A DNA stretch of 64,000 bases from Emergencia timonensis (GTDB lineage: Bacteria > Bacillota > Clostridia > Peptostreptococcales > Anaerovoracaceae): the NCBI RefSeq assembly GCF_900086585.1, contig NZ_FLKM01000009.1, forward strand, positions 1,922,001 to 1,986,000, in the 5' to 3' direction. The notes under the pieces are model-generated. The model was not told the origin of the DNA, did not search any database, and saw only the letters and a list, made by a program, of their open reading frames with translations. A program made the position numbers and the translations under genes. Of the stretch, positions 43,824 to 52,621 are shown piece by piece (positions within the stretch are counted from its first letter, which is position 1; every line of letters begins with the position of its first letter).

Positions 43824-45340
43824 TATAATTTCTCCCTATATTGCAGTGCTTCTGCCAAATGTTTCGTCTGGATGCTGCCGCCTCCATCCAGGTCGGCCAC
43901 GGTCCTTGCCAGTTTTCTGACCTTCAGCACAGTTCGCGGATTTAATTGGTATTTTTCGTACGCCTGCTCCAAAATTTTCTTCTGCTCAAGACCGAGAAAG
44001 GCAAATTTCTCTATCAAATGATCGTCAAGCTGTTGGTTTAACACAATACTTTGATCTCTATAACGGTTACGTTGGATCTTTCGTGCAAATTCAATCTTTT
44101 CCTTCATTTCTTTTGAAGATTCAACCGTTTGACAGTTGAGTTCGTTATAGTTTACCGGCAAGAGCCTGATGTGCATATCGATTCTGTCGATAATAGGACC
44201 GGTGAGTTTTGCCTGATAACGGGTGATTTCGTGGGGACTGCATACGCACTGGTGTGCCACATCGCCATAATATCCGCATTTGCACGGGTTGGATGCCGCC
44301 ACCAGCATAAAGTCTGCCGGATATAGATAGGTCTCCCCTTTTCGGACCAGAGAAATCTTTTTCTTTTCTAAGGGAAGGCGCAGCGTGTCGATGATATTCT
44401 TGTCAAATTCTCCGATTTCATCCAAAAACAGCACACCTTTATCCGCCAGTGTGATTTCACCCGGCCGCGGAATCGCGCCCCCGCCCAAAAGCCCTGCTGC
44501 TGTAATTCGATAATGCGGCTGCCTGAAAGGGCGCACACAGATATAGGGCTGACCCTCACTCAACAAACCAGCTACTGAATAAATCATCGTCGTCTCAATG
44601 ATCTCATTGCGGTTCATCTTCGGCATGATGGAAGGAATTCTTTCTGAAATCATCGTTTTCCCGGTTGAAGGGCTGCCTACCATTAAAATACTGTGGCCGC
44701 CTGCCACAGCGACAGTAATCGCTCGCTTTATGTTCTCCTGCCCTTTGACGTCAGAAAAGTCTAAAAGTGTGTCTGTCGTTGACGGCAGATCAAAAGCTAA
44801 GGGGTCGTGAGAATAAGGTGCAATCGCACAGCTTAAATTAAAATGGTTCATGACTTCTGTTATGGATTCAACTGGCAGAAGACGGATGCCGCTCACTAGC
44901 GATGCTTCTTCTCTGTTGGCCTTAGGCAGAATAACGTTTTTTAAGCCCTTCTTTCTCAGGGCCGTGACCATGGGCAAAATGCCGTTACATTGCTTTACAC
45001 AGCCGTCTAAAGACAGTTCCCCGATAAAGCCATATTCCTCTATATCACGATCAAAAAACTGTTTGGATGATGCCAGTATGCCCATGGTCATGGCCAGGTC
45101 AAAATGACTTCCCCGCTTACGTATTCCGGCTGGCGACATGTTGATTGTAATTCTCCCTCCTGGATACTCCAGTCCTGAATTACATATTGCAGAACGAATT
45201 CTCTCTCTGGCCTCTTTTACGGTCAAGTCCCCCAGTCCAACAATGTTCATCGCCGGCATCCCTTTGGCAATATCTGTTTCGACAGTAATAGGCACCGCAT
45301 CGATGCCGTGCACTGCCGCTGAAATAATTTTTGACAACAT
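43823..45340 (-). CDS. YifB/ComM-family Mg-chelatase-like AAA ATPase
   Basis: A 505-residue protein with an N-terminal Lon-like domain (about 1-165), Walker A VGSPSTGKTMISERIP, Walker B GVLFLDEIGEF, the signature YPADFMLVAASNPCKCG, RIDMHI and a C-terminal lid (RTVLKVRKLARTVADLDG). The homologue ComM is a hexameric helicase that promotes branch migration during transformation. It lies between yraN and dprA, a conserved arrangement. Confidence 0.93.
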   Translation of the reverse strand: MLSKIISAAVHGIDAVPITVETDIAKGMPAMNIVGLGDLTVKEARERIRSAICNSGLEYPGGRITINMSPAGIRKRGSHFDLAMTMGILASSKQFFDRDIEEYGFIGELSLDGCVKQCNGILPMVTALRKKGLKNVILPKANREEASLVSGIRLLPVESITEVMNHFNLSCAIAPYSHDPLAFDLPSTTDTLLDFSDVKGQENIKRAITVAVAGGHSILMVGSPSTGKTMISERIPSIMPKMNRNEIIETTMIYSVAGLLSEGQPYICVRPFRQPHYRITAAGLLGGGAIPRPGEITLADKGVLFLDEIGEFDKNIIDTLRLPLEKKKISLVRKGETYLYPADFMLVAASNPCKCGYYGDVAHQCVCSPHEITRYQAKLTGPIIDRIDMHIRLLPVNYNELNCQTVESSKEMKEKIEFARKIQRNRYRDQSIVLNQQLDDHLIEKFAFLGLEQKKILEQAYEKYQLNPRTVLKVRKLARTVADLDGGGSIQTKHLAEALQYREKL

Positions 45341-45352
45341 CTTTTACTCCTC

Positions 45353-45685
45353 TCAAAATGCGTTTTCTATTTGATTGACCAGAAGCTCGATCACTTGGAA
45401 GGAAACGGAATTACGACTTCTCCCATGTGACTCCAAATAATAGGCCGCAGTCCTTCTTATATGCCTTTGCTTTTCACGTGTCACCGATTCGGCTGGCATT
45501 CCAAAGCGGACAGTCTGCCTGGTCTTTACTTCGACAAAAAATAGCTTGTCGCTTTTCTCTGCGATGATATCAATTTCTCCAGCTTTGCATCTATATTTTC
45601 GTTCTAATATCCGATAACCTTTCAGCATCAGAAGTTTGGCAGCAAAGTCTTCCCCTGCGTCTCCGAGGAAATTATTATTACACAT
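45353..45685 (-). CDS. YraN/UPF0102 family predicted endonuclease
   Basis: A 110-residue protein with the Holliday-junction-resolvase-like fold: GDAGEDFAAKLLMLKGYRIL, then RCKAGEIDIIAEKSDKLFFVEVKTRQ with the E-D-ExK nuclease residues. Function in the cell is not established. First gene of the operon, 12 nt before the yifB start. Confidence 0.92.
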   Translation of the reverse strand: MCNNNFLGDAGEDFAAKLLMLKGYRILERKYRCKAGEIDIIAEKSDKLFFVEVKTRQTVRFGMPAESVTREKQRHIRRTAAYYLESHGRSRNSVSFQVIELLVNQIENAF

Positions 45686-45734
45686 CGTCTTCTCCTTTTT
45701 TACTTTTATGTAATTTATTGTAATTTATACATTT

Positions 45735-45763
45735 AATTTACTACATTTTACATTATATGTCAA
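45735..45763 (-). promoter_or_regulatory. Predicted promoter of the yraN-to-codY operon
   Basis: TTGACA, 17-nt spacer, TAAATT on the minus strand, in an AT-rich stretch about 50 nt before the yraN start. Confidence 0.75.
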
Positions 45764-45773
45764 GATGGTGGCG

Positions 45774-45811
45774 AACAAAAAACCAGGGACCATTCAAATA
45801 GGTCCCTGGTT
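45774..45811 (-). terminator. Terminator after the HAD hydrolase gene
   Basis: AACCAGGGACC / GGTCCCTGGTT, perfect 11-bp stem with a 9-nt loop, then TTTTTTG on the minus strand. Confidence 0.93.
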
Positions 45812-45830
45812 CAAACTCTTCTTATTTGGC

Positions 45831-46667
45831 TTACAGCACAAAATTTTCTATCGCTTTTGCCACGCCGTCGTTATCATTCGTATCCGTAACATAGTTGGCC
45901 AGTGACTTCATCTCCTCCGACGCGTTACCAACTACAACTCCGATTTCAGCAAGCTTGATCATCTCAATGTCGTTAGGACTATCCCCACAGGCCATCAGCT
46001 CACGAGGCTCAACATCCAATCTTCTCATGAGAAACCGCAAAGCCTCTGCCTTGCTGGTATTGGCTCCTCCAATTTCAAAATTATGTTTAAAAGAGGAAGT
46101 CAGGGTAATGTCGTCAATTCTTTCTAAAATTCTCTGCCATTTTTCTTTGTCTTCTGCGAACTCAAAATTGATACTGATATTTTCAATTTGGTGTTTATTC
46201 TGAATCATATAATCCCAGATATGGGGAATTGGGTTGCGAGTATTTATGATGTAATCTGCGTCACGATAAGTGGAGCCGTTAGCAACTACGTCTTCATATT
46301 CAGCACTGTCGATATACGCCTTACCGCCTACAAAAGTTTCAATAGAAAAGCTAGTATTACGCAGTACCCTTACCACCTCTTCAACGGCATGAGGGGTCAG
46401 GTAATTCTCATAAATCGTCTTCCTCGTAGCAAGCTCTGTTATGTGAGCGCCATTAGAAGTCACAATATATTCTAGTCCCTCAATGCCAAAGAGTTGTGCG
46501 GGCAGCGACCGAAAAGTACGTCCGGTGGATACGACGATATGTGTCCCCTTTCTCATGGCGTTTTGAAATGCCGTAATGGTTCTCGGTGATATTTCTTTTT
46601 GACTGTTTAAGGTGGTTCCATCCAAATCCAGCGCCACCATTTTTATCTTTTTATCTTCCATTTCCAT
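45831..46667 (-). CDS. Cof-type HAD-IIB family phosphatase
   Basis: A 278-residue haloacid dehalogenase superfamily hydrolase. Motif I ALDLDGTTLNS, motif II VVSTGR, motif III region SKAEALRFL and motif IV ACGDSPNDIEMIKLA; the C2 cap lies between about residues 85 and 195. Relatives dephosphorylate sugar phosphates or FMN; the substrate here is unknown. The start overlaps the MBL gene by 17 bp, indicating co-transcription. Confidence 0.92.
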   Translation of the reverse strand: MEMEDKKIKMVALDLDGTTLNSQKEISPRTITAFQNAMRKGTHIVVSTGRTFRSLPAQLFGIEGLEYIVTSNGAHITELATRKTIYENYLTPHAVEEVVRVLRNTSFSIETFVGGKAYIDSAEYEDVVANGSTYRDADYIINTRNPIPHIWDYMIQNKHQIENISINFEFAEDKEKWQRILERIDDITLTSSFKHNFEIGGANTSKAEALRFLMRRLDVEPRELMACGDSPNDIEMIKLAEIGVVVGNASEEMKSLANYVTDTNDNDGVAKAIENFVL

Positions 46668-47253
46668 CCCTCAACGCTATAAATTCCGCATTATAAATTC
46701 TCACTTTTTTCATCGTACAGCCGTTATCATGACCGGGGTAAATCACAATATCATTTTCCCATTTGTTTACCACATCGCAGATAGAGTATTTCATGTCTGC
46801 CTCTGAACCGCCGGCCAGATCCGTCCTTCCCAAATCGGTGTCAAATATGGTATCTCCTGTAAAGCAAACTCGACTTTTTGCTGCCATAATGCATATGCTG
46901 CCTCTGGTATGTCCCGGTGTATGCAAAACCTCAAGGCTCTCGCCGTCCAGTTCAAAGGTGTCACCCTCTTTTAAGGTCTGATCCACCACGCCTTTATATA
47001 CAAAGGCGTCTTCCTCGTGCATAAAAATGGGACACGCTAAAGCGTCTCTGATCGCTTCTGCTGCGCCGACATGATCGTGATGCAGATGCGTCAGCAGGAT
47101 ACCTTTGGGCGCTAACGCATTCTCTTTTATAAAATCGATAAACTTTCTTGGCTGGTACCCAGGGTCTATAATATAGCAATTTCCGCCTGTCTGGCCGTAC
47201 AATACATATCCGTTGCTCTGCAGGCTTCCGCCTATAAATCTTTTAATTTTCAA
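46651..47253 (-). CDS. MBL-fold metallo-hydrolase (glyoxalase II-like)
   Basis: A 201-residue metallo-beta-lactamase-fold protein. Metal motif THLHHDHVGA, then TPGHTRGS, FTGDTIF and IYPGHDNG. I start it at the TTG at 47251-47253, which has AGGAGG 8 nt upstream; the ATG 14 codons earlier lacks a ribosome site and lies in repeat-derived DNA. Members of this short family hydrolyse thioesters such as S-lactoylglutathione or related conjugates; the substrate is not determined here. Confidence 0.88.
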   Translation of the reverse strand: MKIKRFIGGSLQSNGYVLYGQTGGNCYIIDPGYQPRKFIDFIKENALAPKGILLTHLHHDHVGAAEAIRDALACPIFMHEEDAFVYKGVVDQTLKEGDTFELDGESLEVLHTPGHTRGSICIMAAKSRVCFTGDTIFDTDLGRTDLAGGSEADMKYSICDVVNKWENDIVIYPGHDNGCTMKKVRIYNAEFIALRDGNGR

Positions 47254-47302
47254 AAATATTTCCTCCTTTAGAATCCTAGCGGCAACATGAATCACTTAAT
47301 TC

Positions 47303-47531
47303 AATGAACGCTTCCTTGCAGCAACGTATTGCTGCGCAATACTCCTACGCTCGCCCAGCTCGCTTCGCTGTCCGTTTTGCCTTGCCGGCTAAAGCCGGGG
47401 CAAAAAGGCAACGCTGTAGGATCATTTGCGTTCATTATACCATGACGATACCTTTGAAACACAGTCGAATGTCATGATTCAATGGTTCCTTCCTCTCGGC
47501 AACGCCGTCTGATTCTGGAACCATTATACCA
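47303..47531 (-). repeat. Family A structured repeats, cluster 2 (two units, one with an insertion)
   Basis: Minus-strand orientation, pointing at the MBL gene. Unit 1: TGGTATAAT (47523-47531), outer arms AATGGTTCC / GGAACCATT, inner CGGC-GTT-GCCG. The linker has a CATGAC / GTCATG stem. Unit 2: TGGTATAAT (47434-47442), outer arms AATGAACGC (47428-47436 complement) / GCGTTCATT, and between them about 120 nt instead of 28, including a CCGGCT-TT-AGCCGG hairpin and GCAGCAA-TACG-TTGCTGC. -10 boxes are 89 bp apart. The 370-bp gap between the MBL gene and trkA otherwise shows only a short AT-rich leader for trkA. Confidence 0.8.
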
Positions 47532-47623
47532 AATACCAAAACCTCTTGCAAATTCAAATGTTTTGAATTAGAATAGTGTAAGTGCTTATACGAAAATTTT
47601 GAAATTATAAAGAGGATATAAAG

Positions 47624-48973
47624 ATGAATGTAGCTATTGTTGGCGCCGGCAAACTGGGTTTTAAGGTTGCGGAAGCCTTGCTGGGCGGGGATTATGCTAT
47701 CACAATTATCGATAAAAATGAGGACGTGCTACATAAGCTGTCCCAGCATTTGGACGTGATGACAATCAATGCGGATGCGAAGGATATTTCTGTGCTCAAA
47801 AACATTAACATCAATACCTTTCATTATCTGCTTGCAGTAACCGATAATGACGAGACCAACATCGTAATTTCTGCTTTTGCTAAAAAGCTGGGCTGCAGAC
47901 ATGTCATTGCCAGAGTCAGAGAACCGGAATACATGAATCAATTTGATTTCATAAAAGAAACCATGCACATCGATTCTATCATCAATCCTGATTTGGCTAT
48001 TACTGTTGAAATATACAAATATCTTGCCGAAAAGTATACCCTGAGCAACGGGATTTTTACTAGCGGAAAGATATCTCTGATAGAATTTCCATCCAAACGG
48101 TTTCCAAAATTAGTGGGCTGCAGCATTCCTGAAATCAAAGACTATCTGCCGAATATGCTGATCGCTGCAATTTCAAGAAATGGAAAAGTCATTATTCCCC
48201 ATGGCGGCGACCACATACAGAATGGCGACTTTCTTTATGTCGTGGGAGAAAAGGATCAGATCATCAACTTAAATAAAAAAGTACACGAAAGAGGCAGATA
48301 TACTAACCTCCAAAAGGTGATGATCATCGGCGGCGGTAAGACCGGATTTTATCTGGCAGAGAAGTTATCTGAATTCGGAGCTGCCGTGAAACTAGTGGAA
48401 AAGAGTAAGGCTCGCTGCCATTATCTTTCCACCCACTTAAATAACGTCATGGTTCTTCACAGCGATGGAACTGACATTTCCCTGCTGGAAGAAGAAAATA
48501 TGAACGAAATGGATGCCTTTGTCACCGCTACAGGTTACGATGAAGAAAATCTGCTTCTGGCCTTAACTGCCAAACAACATGGGATTGCAGACGTTATCTC
48601 CAAGGTCAGTCACGAAAGTTACAAAGGCCTCATCGAACGCATGGGCGTAGATGTCGTACTGAATCCTTTAGATATTACCGCGAGCAATATCCTTCGGTTC
48701 ATTCAGGGATCAAAGAAAATCATTTCTTCCCTTTTGATTCAGGGACAAGCAGAAATTATGGAAATCATCGCTCATTCTCATATGACCATGATTGGCGTCC
48801 CACTTGCAGAACTGGAACTTCCAGATGGCGTACTTATCGCTGCCATTCACAGAGGACAAGACGTGATCATTCCATCTGGAAAAACAAAAATCGAACTGCA
48901 CGACAAAGTCATCATACTCAGCTTGCTCAGCGAAATTGGCGACTTGGAAAAACTATTAAAGAATAAAAACTAG
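47624..48973 (+). CDS. trkA: Trk system potassium uptake protein TrkA
   Basis: A 449-residue cytoplasmic regulatory subunit with two RCK (TrkA-N + TrkA-C) modules. First NAD-binding loop VAIVGAGKLGFKVAEALL near residues 3-20, with acidic strand-2 end IIDKNED; second MIIGGGKTGFYLAEKL near 230-246. TrkA-C domains occupy about 140-220 and 370-445. It gates the TrkH channels by binding nucleotides. AAAGAGGATATAAAG precedes the ATG. It is followed at 9 nt by trkH. Confidence 0.95.
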   Translation: MNVAIVGAGKLGFKVAEALLGGDYAITIIDKNEDVLHKLSQHLDVMTINADAKDISVLKNININTFHYLLAVTDNDETNIVISAFAKKLGCRHVIARVREPEYMNQFDFIKETMHIDSIINPDLAITVEIYKYLAEKYTLSNGIFTSGKISLIEFPSKRFPKLVGCSIPEIKDYLPNMLIAAISRNGKVIIPHGGDHIQNGDFLYVVGEKDQIINLNKKVHERGRYTNLQKVMIIGGGKTGFYLAEKLSEFGAAVKLVEKSKARCHYLSTHLNNVMVLHSDGTDISLLEEENMNEMDAFVTATGYDEENLLLALTAKQHGIADVISKVSHESYKGLIERMGVDVVLNPLDITASNILRFIQGSKKIISSLLIQGQAEIMEIIAHSHMTMIGVPLAELELPDGVLIAAIHRGQDVIIPSGKTKIELHDKVIILSLLSEIGDLEKLLKNKN

Positions 48974-48982
48974 GAGTTTGAA

Positions 48983-50449
48983 ATGACAGTAAACTTTAAT
49001 GGTGTCATAAGGATGATGGGAATTTTGTTTCTGGTACTGGGACTCTGCCTGATACCCTCCCTTATCGTAGCATTAGTCTTTCACGAAATGCTGGCGTTTA
49101 AATGCTTCGTGTTTACAATCTTACCTTGCTTTGCCATAGGTTTTATATTAATAAAATTATTTCGCCCTTCTCTGATTAAACTAAAGGCCAGAGATGGGTT
49201 TCTTATTGTGTCCTTATGCTGGCTGGTAGCCTCTTTGATCGGCGCATTTCCACTTTGGTTCTCTGGCGCGATACCAAATTATATCGATGCCTTTTTTGAG
49301 ACCTGTTCGGGATTTTCTACCACAGGCTCCTCCATTCTCGCTGATATTGAGGCGCTGCCAAAATCCATGTTGTTTTGGCGTTCCTTCACCCATTGGCTGG
49401 GCGGCATGGGGATTATTGTCTTTGCCATGGCCCTGCTGCCGTCCATCGGAGTCGGCGGTCAGCTCATCGCCAGCGCAGAGACTCCCGGCCCAACCTTGGA
49501 CAAAGTTGCCCCCCGCTTTTCTGATACGGCCAGGCGCTTGTATTTAGTATATCTGTTTTTTACTATTTTGGAGACACTGCTCTTACTTCTAGGCGGCATG
49601 AACCTATATGACTCTCTGGTACATACCTTCGGTACAGTTGGAACTGGCGGCTTTTCCTCCTACGGAGACAGCGTCGCCCACTTTTCCAGTCCGTATCTGC
49701 AATGGGTGATCACCATCTTCATGTTGCTCTGCGGCATCAACTTCAATTTGTACTTTGTACTGGCAAGAAGAGGGTTAAAGTCCATGATAAGAGACTCAGA
49801 ATTAAAGCTGTATCTTCTGATAATACTTTCTGTCTCCGCTTTGATTGCAATAAACCTTTTCGCCACAGGCGTTTTTCACGATTTAGAAGAAGGAATTCGT
49901 ACCGCAGTGTTCCAAGTGGTTTCTATTATCACGACTACAGGCTATGCTACTGCTGATTACGATATTTGGCCCACCTTCAGCAAAATGCTGATTTTCCTGT
50001 TAATGCTGGTCGGCGCATGCTCTTCCTCCACTGGCGGCGGAGTAAAAGTAATCCGGGTTTTGATATCGCTCAAACTGATCAGGCGTGGCGTATCTTTGAA
50101 ACTGCATCCCAGACGAGTAGTTACCGTAACGTTGGGAAGGAAAGAAGTCCCGCAGGAAGTTTCCACCAATATCGCTAACTTTGTGTTTTTCTATATATTC
50201 GTGGTATTTATGGGCTCCTTTATCATCTCCTTTAACGGCTTTGATCTGATGACCACCATTTCATCTGTCATCACTTGTCTAGGGAATATAGGACCCGGAT
50301 TTTCACTAATTGGACCGGTTATGAACTTCAGCGAATTCTCAGGTTTTTCAAAGCTGATCTTATCGCTGCTGATGATTGCAGGCAGGCTGGAACTATTCAC
50401 ATTTTTTATGTTGTTCTCACCGCACTATTGGAACTCCAATAAATCATGA
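48983..50449 (+). CDS. trkH: TrkH family potassium channel subunit, copy 1
   Basis: A 488-residue membrane protein with four M1-P-M2 repeats forming a K+ pore. Filter segments are CSGFSTTGSS, FGTVGTGGFSS, SIITTTGYATAD and CLGNIGPGFS, each with its glycine, the usual K+-selective pattern. GACSSSTGGGVKVIR, which precedes the last repeat, is conserved. It lies in an operon with trkA upstream and a second TrkH gene 22 nt downstream. Confidence 0.94.
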   Translation: MTVNFNGVIRMMGILFLVLGLCLIPSLIVALVFHEMLAFKCFVFTILPCFAIGFILIKLFRPSLIKLKARDGFLIVSLCWLVASLIGAFPLWFSGAIPNYIDAFFETCSGFSTTGSSILADIEALPKSMLFWRSFTHWLGGMGIIVFAMALLPSIGVGGQLIASAETPGPTLDKVAPRFSDTARRLYLVYLFFTILETLLLLLGGMNLYDSLVHTFGTVGTGGFSSYGDSVAHFSSPYLQWVITIFMLLCGINFNLYFVLARRGLKSMIRDSELKLYLLIILSVSALIAINLFATGVFHDLEEGIRTAVFQVVSIITTTGYATADYDIWPTFSKMLIFLLMLVGACSSSTGGGVKVIRVLISLKLIRRGVSLKLHPRRVVTVTLGRKEVPQEVSTNIANFVFFYIFVVFMGSFIISFNGFDLMTTISSVITCLGNIGPGFSLIGPVMNFSEFSGFSKLILSLLMIAGRLELFTFFMLFSPHYWNSNKS

Positions 50450-50471
50450 TAGAAATTAGAAGGAATCGGAA

Positions 50472-51938
50472 ATGACATATAATCATCGAGTAATATTACG
50501 AACCATATCGGTCATCATGCTGTTTGAAGGGTGCGCAATGCTGATACCCCTAGTTTGTGCTGTCTACTATCAGGAGTGGGGTGCAGCGTCGGCATTTTTC
50601 TTCACTGCCATATGCTGTATTTGTTTTGGCATGACCGTATTCAAGCATTTGAGATACTATTCATTGAAGATCAAAACCAGAGAGGGCTTTTTCGTCGCCT
50701 TCATCTGTTGGTTTTTAGTATGTCTGGTAGGAACAATGCCCTTCGCCTTATCCGAATGCGGTTATTCTTATATTGACTGTATTTTTGAATCCGTATCCGG
50801 CTGGACAACCACTGGCGCCTGGGTAATCAATATCGACACCATGCCGCGCTCTTTAGTTCTTTGGAAGGCAATCAGCAACTGGCTGGGTGGCATGGGACTG
50901 CTTCTTCTGACGATCTCATTTTTTCCTATCCTTGGCGTACAGGGACAGAAAATGGCGGCGGCGGAAGTGCCTGGTCCTGATCTGGAAAAGATGTCTGCCA
51001 GAATCAGCGATACGGCAAAGCTCTCGTACAAAATTTATATCGCTATGACAGTGTTAGAATTATGCCTGCTGCTTCCCAGCGGTTTGACGCCCTTTGAGGC
51101 TGCCATCAATACGATGTCGACAATCAGCACCGCGGGGCTTTATAACCTAAACAATGACGTGGTCATTAATTTCACCCCTTATGTGAAAGCAGTATTCACC
51201 TTTTTTTCTATTGCCGGTTCCGTAAACTTTATGATGTACTTCTTTATTTCTGTCGGTAAATGGAAACGTGTCGTCAAAAATGTGGAACTGCGAACATATC
51301 TGGGACTCTTGACCGGAGGCTCCGTCATCATGGCAATTGTACTGACTGCAAGCGGAACCTATCACTCTTTTTTCAGCGCCCTTGGAGATTCCTTTGTTCA
51401 AGCTGTAGCATTCGGTTCTACTTCAGGTTTTGAAATAGCAGATATCAATGTATGGCCGACAGCCTGCAAAATTATATTGCTGGTCCTGCTTCTCATCGGC
51501 GGCTGTGGCAATTCAACCAGCGGATCCATCAAGGTCATACGTTTTATTGTATATTTTAAGCTGATCATAAGAGGTATTTATAAGAGAATACACCCCCACG
51601 CCATTAGGCCGATCATGATTCAAAACAAACCGGTCAGTGCAGAAAGCGCTTCTTCCATTACCGTGTTTTTGATGTTATTTTTCTCCATCTATATTTTTTC
51701 TTCACTGGTGCTGTCTGTAGAAAATCAAGACATGGAGACGACGTTAGCTGCTGCATTGGGGGCGATTACCAACAACGGTACCGGTTTTGGCAATATTGCC
51801 GGCGGAAATTTCGGTATTTTTTCCGCATTTGGCAAACTCTTTTCTGCAATCTTAATGCTTGCAGGGAGATTAGAGCTCTATGCCATCATTCTGCTCTTCT
51901 CCAGGTCTTTCTGGAATTCTGACAGAGCAAGATCCTAG
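50472..51938 (+). CDS. TrkH family channel subunit, copy 2 (diverged filter)
   Basis: A 488-residue paralogue of the preceding gene, the same length. Filter-region segments are VSGWTTTGAW, STISTAGLYN, GSTSGFEIAD and ITNNGTGFGN; all four glycines are kept but the flanking residues differ from copy 1. GGCGNSTSGSIKVIR replaces GACSSSTGGGVKVIR. It probably makes a second channel sharing TrkA, perhaps with different ion preference (for example Na+/K+), which is inference. A CBS-domain gene follows. Confidence 0.9.
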   Translation: MTYNHRVILRTISVIMLFEGCAMLIPLVCAVYYQEWGAASAFFFTAICCICFGMTVFKHLRYYSLKIKTREGFFVAFICWFLVCLVGTMPFALSECGYSYIDCIFESVSGWTTTGAWVINIDTMPRSLVLWKAISNWLGGMGLLLLTISFFPILGVQGQKMAAAEVPGPDLEKMSARISDTAKLSYKIYIAMTVLELCLLLPSGLTPFEAAINTMSTISTAGLYNLNNDVVINFTPYVKAVFTFFSIAGSVNFMMYFFISVGKWKRVVKNVELRTYLGLLTGGSVIMAIVLTASGTYHSFFSALGDSFVQAVAFGSTSGFEIADINVWPTACKIILLVLLLIGGCGNSTSGSIKVIRFIVYFKLIIRGIYKRIHPHAIRPIMIQNKPVSAESASSITVFLMLFFSIYIFSSLVLSVENQDMETTLAAALGAITNNGTGFGNIAGGNFGIFSAFGKLFSAILMLAGRLELYAIILLFSRSFWNSDRARS

Positions 51939-51993
51939 CGGACTTTGTCTATCAATTTTTTAATCGTTTTATTATCAATCAACGCATAATTAA

Positions 51994-52028
51994 AATCCTC
52001 CTGCAAAACATATGGAAACAGGAGGATT
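51994..52028 (+). promoter_or_regulatory. Hairpin containing the ribosome-binding site of the CBS gene
   Basis: AATCCTCCTG (51994-52003) and CAGGAGGATT (52019-52028), perfect 10-bp stem with a 15-nt loop. The AGGAGG Shine-Dalgarno of the CBS gene is in the 3' arm, 8 nt before the ATG. It also lies after trkH copy 2 and may act as a weak terminator. Confidence 0.8.
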
Positions 52029-52033
52029 ATTTT

Positions 52034-52456
52034 ATGACTGTAAAAGAACTGATGACTACAAGCGTATGCTTTTTAAAATCCGACGCTACAATTCCTGATG
52101 CTGCTGCTCTGATGAAAAAAAACAATATTGGCGTTGTTCCTGTCTGTGACAACAGAGGCTGCCTCCTTGGACTGATAACAGATCGAGATATATTAATTCG
52201 GGCCCTGGCTTTAGGCACCGGCAGTTTGGAACAAATAAAAGTTTCTGATATCATGACTGCCAGTGTTGTGACCGTCTCTCCAGAAATGAATATACATGAC
52301 GCAGCCTGCATGTTCTCCAAGAGAAAAGTCCATCGCCTTCCCGTACTGGAAAATGATAGACTGGTCGGTATGCTCTCGCTGACTGACCTAGCTAAGAAAA
52401 AAATATTCTTAGCCGAAGTCGGCGATATCATGGGTGCCATCGCATCCAAAAAATAA
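52034..52456 (+). CDS. CBS-domain protein
   Basis: A 140-residue protein consisting of a pair of CBS domains (a Bateman module): TVKELMTTSVCFLKSDATIP, NNIGVVPVCDNRGCLLGLITDRDI and VSDIMTASVVTVSPEMNIHD, then KVHRLPVLENDRLVGMLSLTDLAK. Such small proteins bind adenine nucleotides and may regulate partners. Its place after two Trk channel genes suggests a link to ion transport, but it could equally be independent. Its ribosome site is sequestered in a hairpin. Confidence 0.92.
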   Translation: MTVKELMTTSVCFLKSDATIPDAAALMKKNNIGVVPVCDNRGCLLGLITDRDILIRALALGTGSLEQIKVSDIMTASVVTVSPEMNIHDAACMFSKRKVHRLPVLENDRLVGMLSLTDLAKKKIFLAEVGDIMGAIASKK

Positions 52457-52475
52457 TAGTCCAAAAAGAGCGAAG

Positions 52476-52496
52476 AGCCGGAATAAAATTCCGGCT
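52476..52496. terminator. Bidirectional hairpin between CBS gene and small membrane peptide gene
   Basis: AGCCGGAAT-AAA-ATTCCGGCT, perfect 9-bp stem. On the minus strand a U-rich stretch (CTCTTTTTGG) follows at a short distance. It lies between convergent genes. Confidence 0.65.
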
Positions 52497-52525
52497 AATC
52501 TCTCATCTCCATACCCCTATTGATT

Positions 52526-52621
52526 TTAGTTTCCCCTGTTAATCATGACGATTGCCCCGATTATGGCAATAATCAAAAGAAAGAATGCAATTAAAGACAC
52601 TGTTATAGTTCTTGTTATCAT
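52526..52621 (-). CDS. 31-residue single-TM small membrane protein
   Basis: A short ORF with ATG at 52619-52621, AAGGAG 5 nt upstream and TATAAT about 35 nt upstream. The product begins MITRTITVSLIAFFLL, is hydrophobic through about residue 27 and ends MINRGN, a typical single-helix membrane peptide with short polar ends. It is convergent with the CBS gene and divergent from padR. I recognise no family. The strong ribosome site and clean start and stop are the reasons for calling it; a chance ORF is possible. Confidence 0.6.
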   Translation of the reverse strand: MITRTITVSLIAFFLLIIAIIGAIVMINRGN

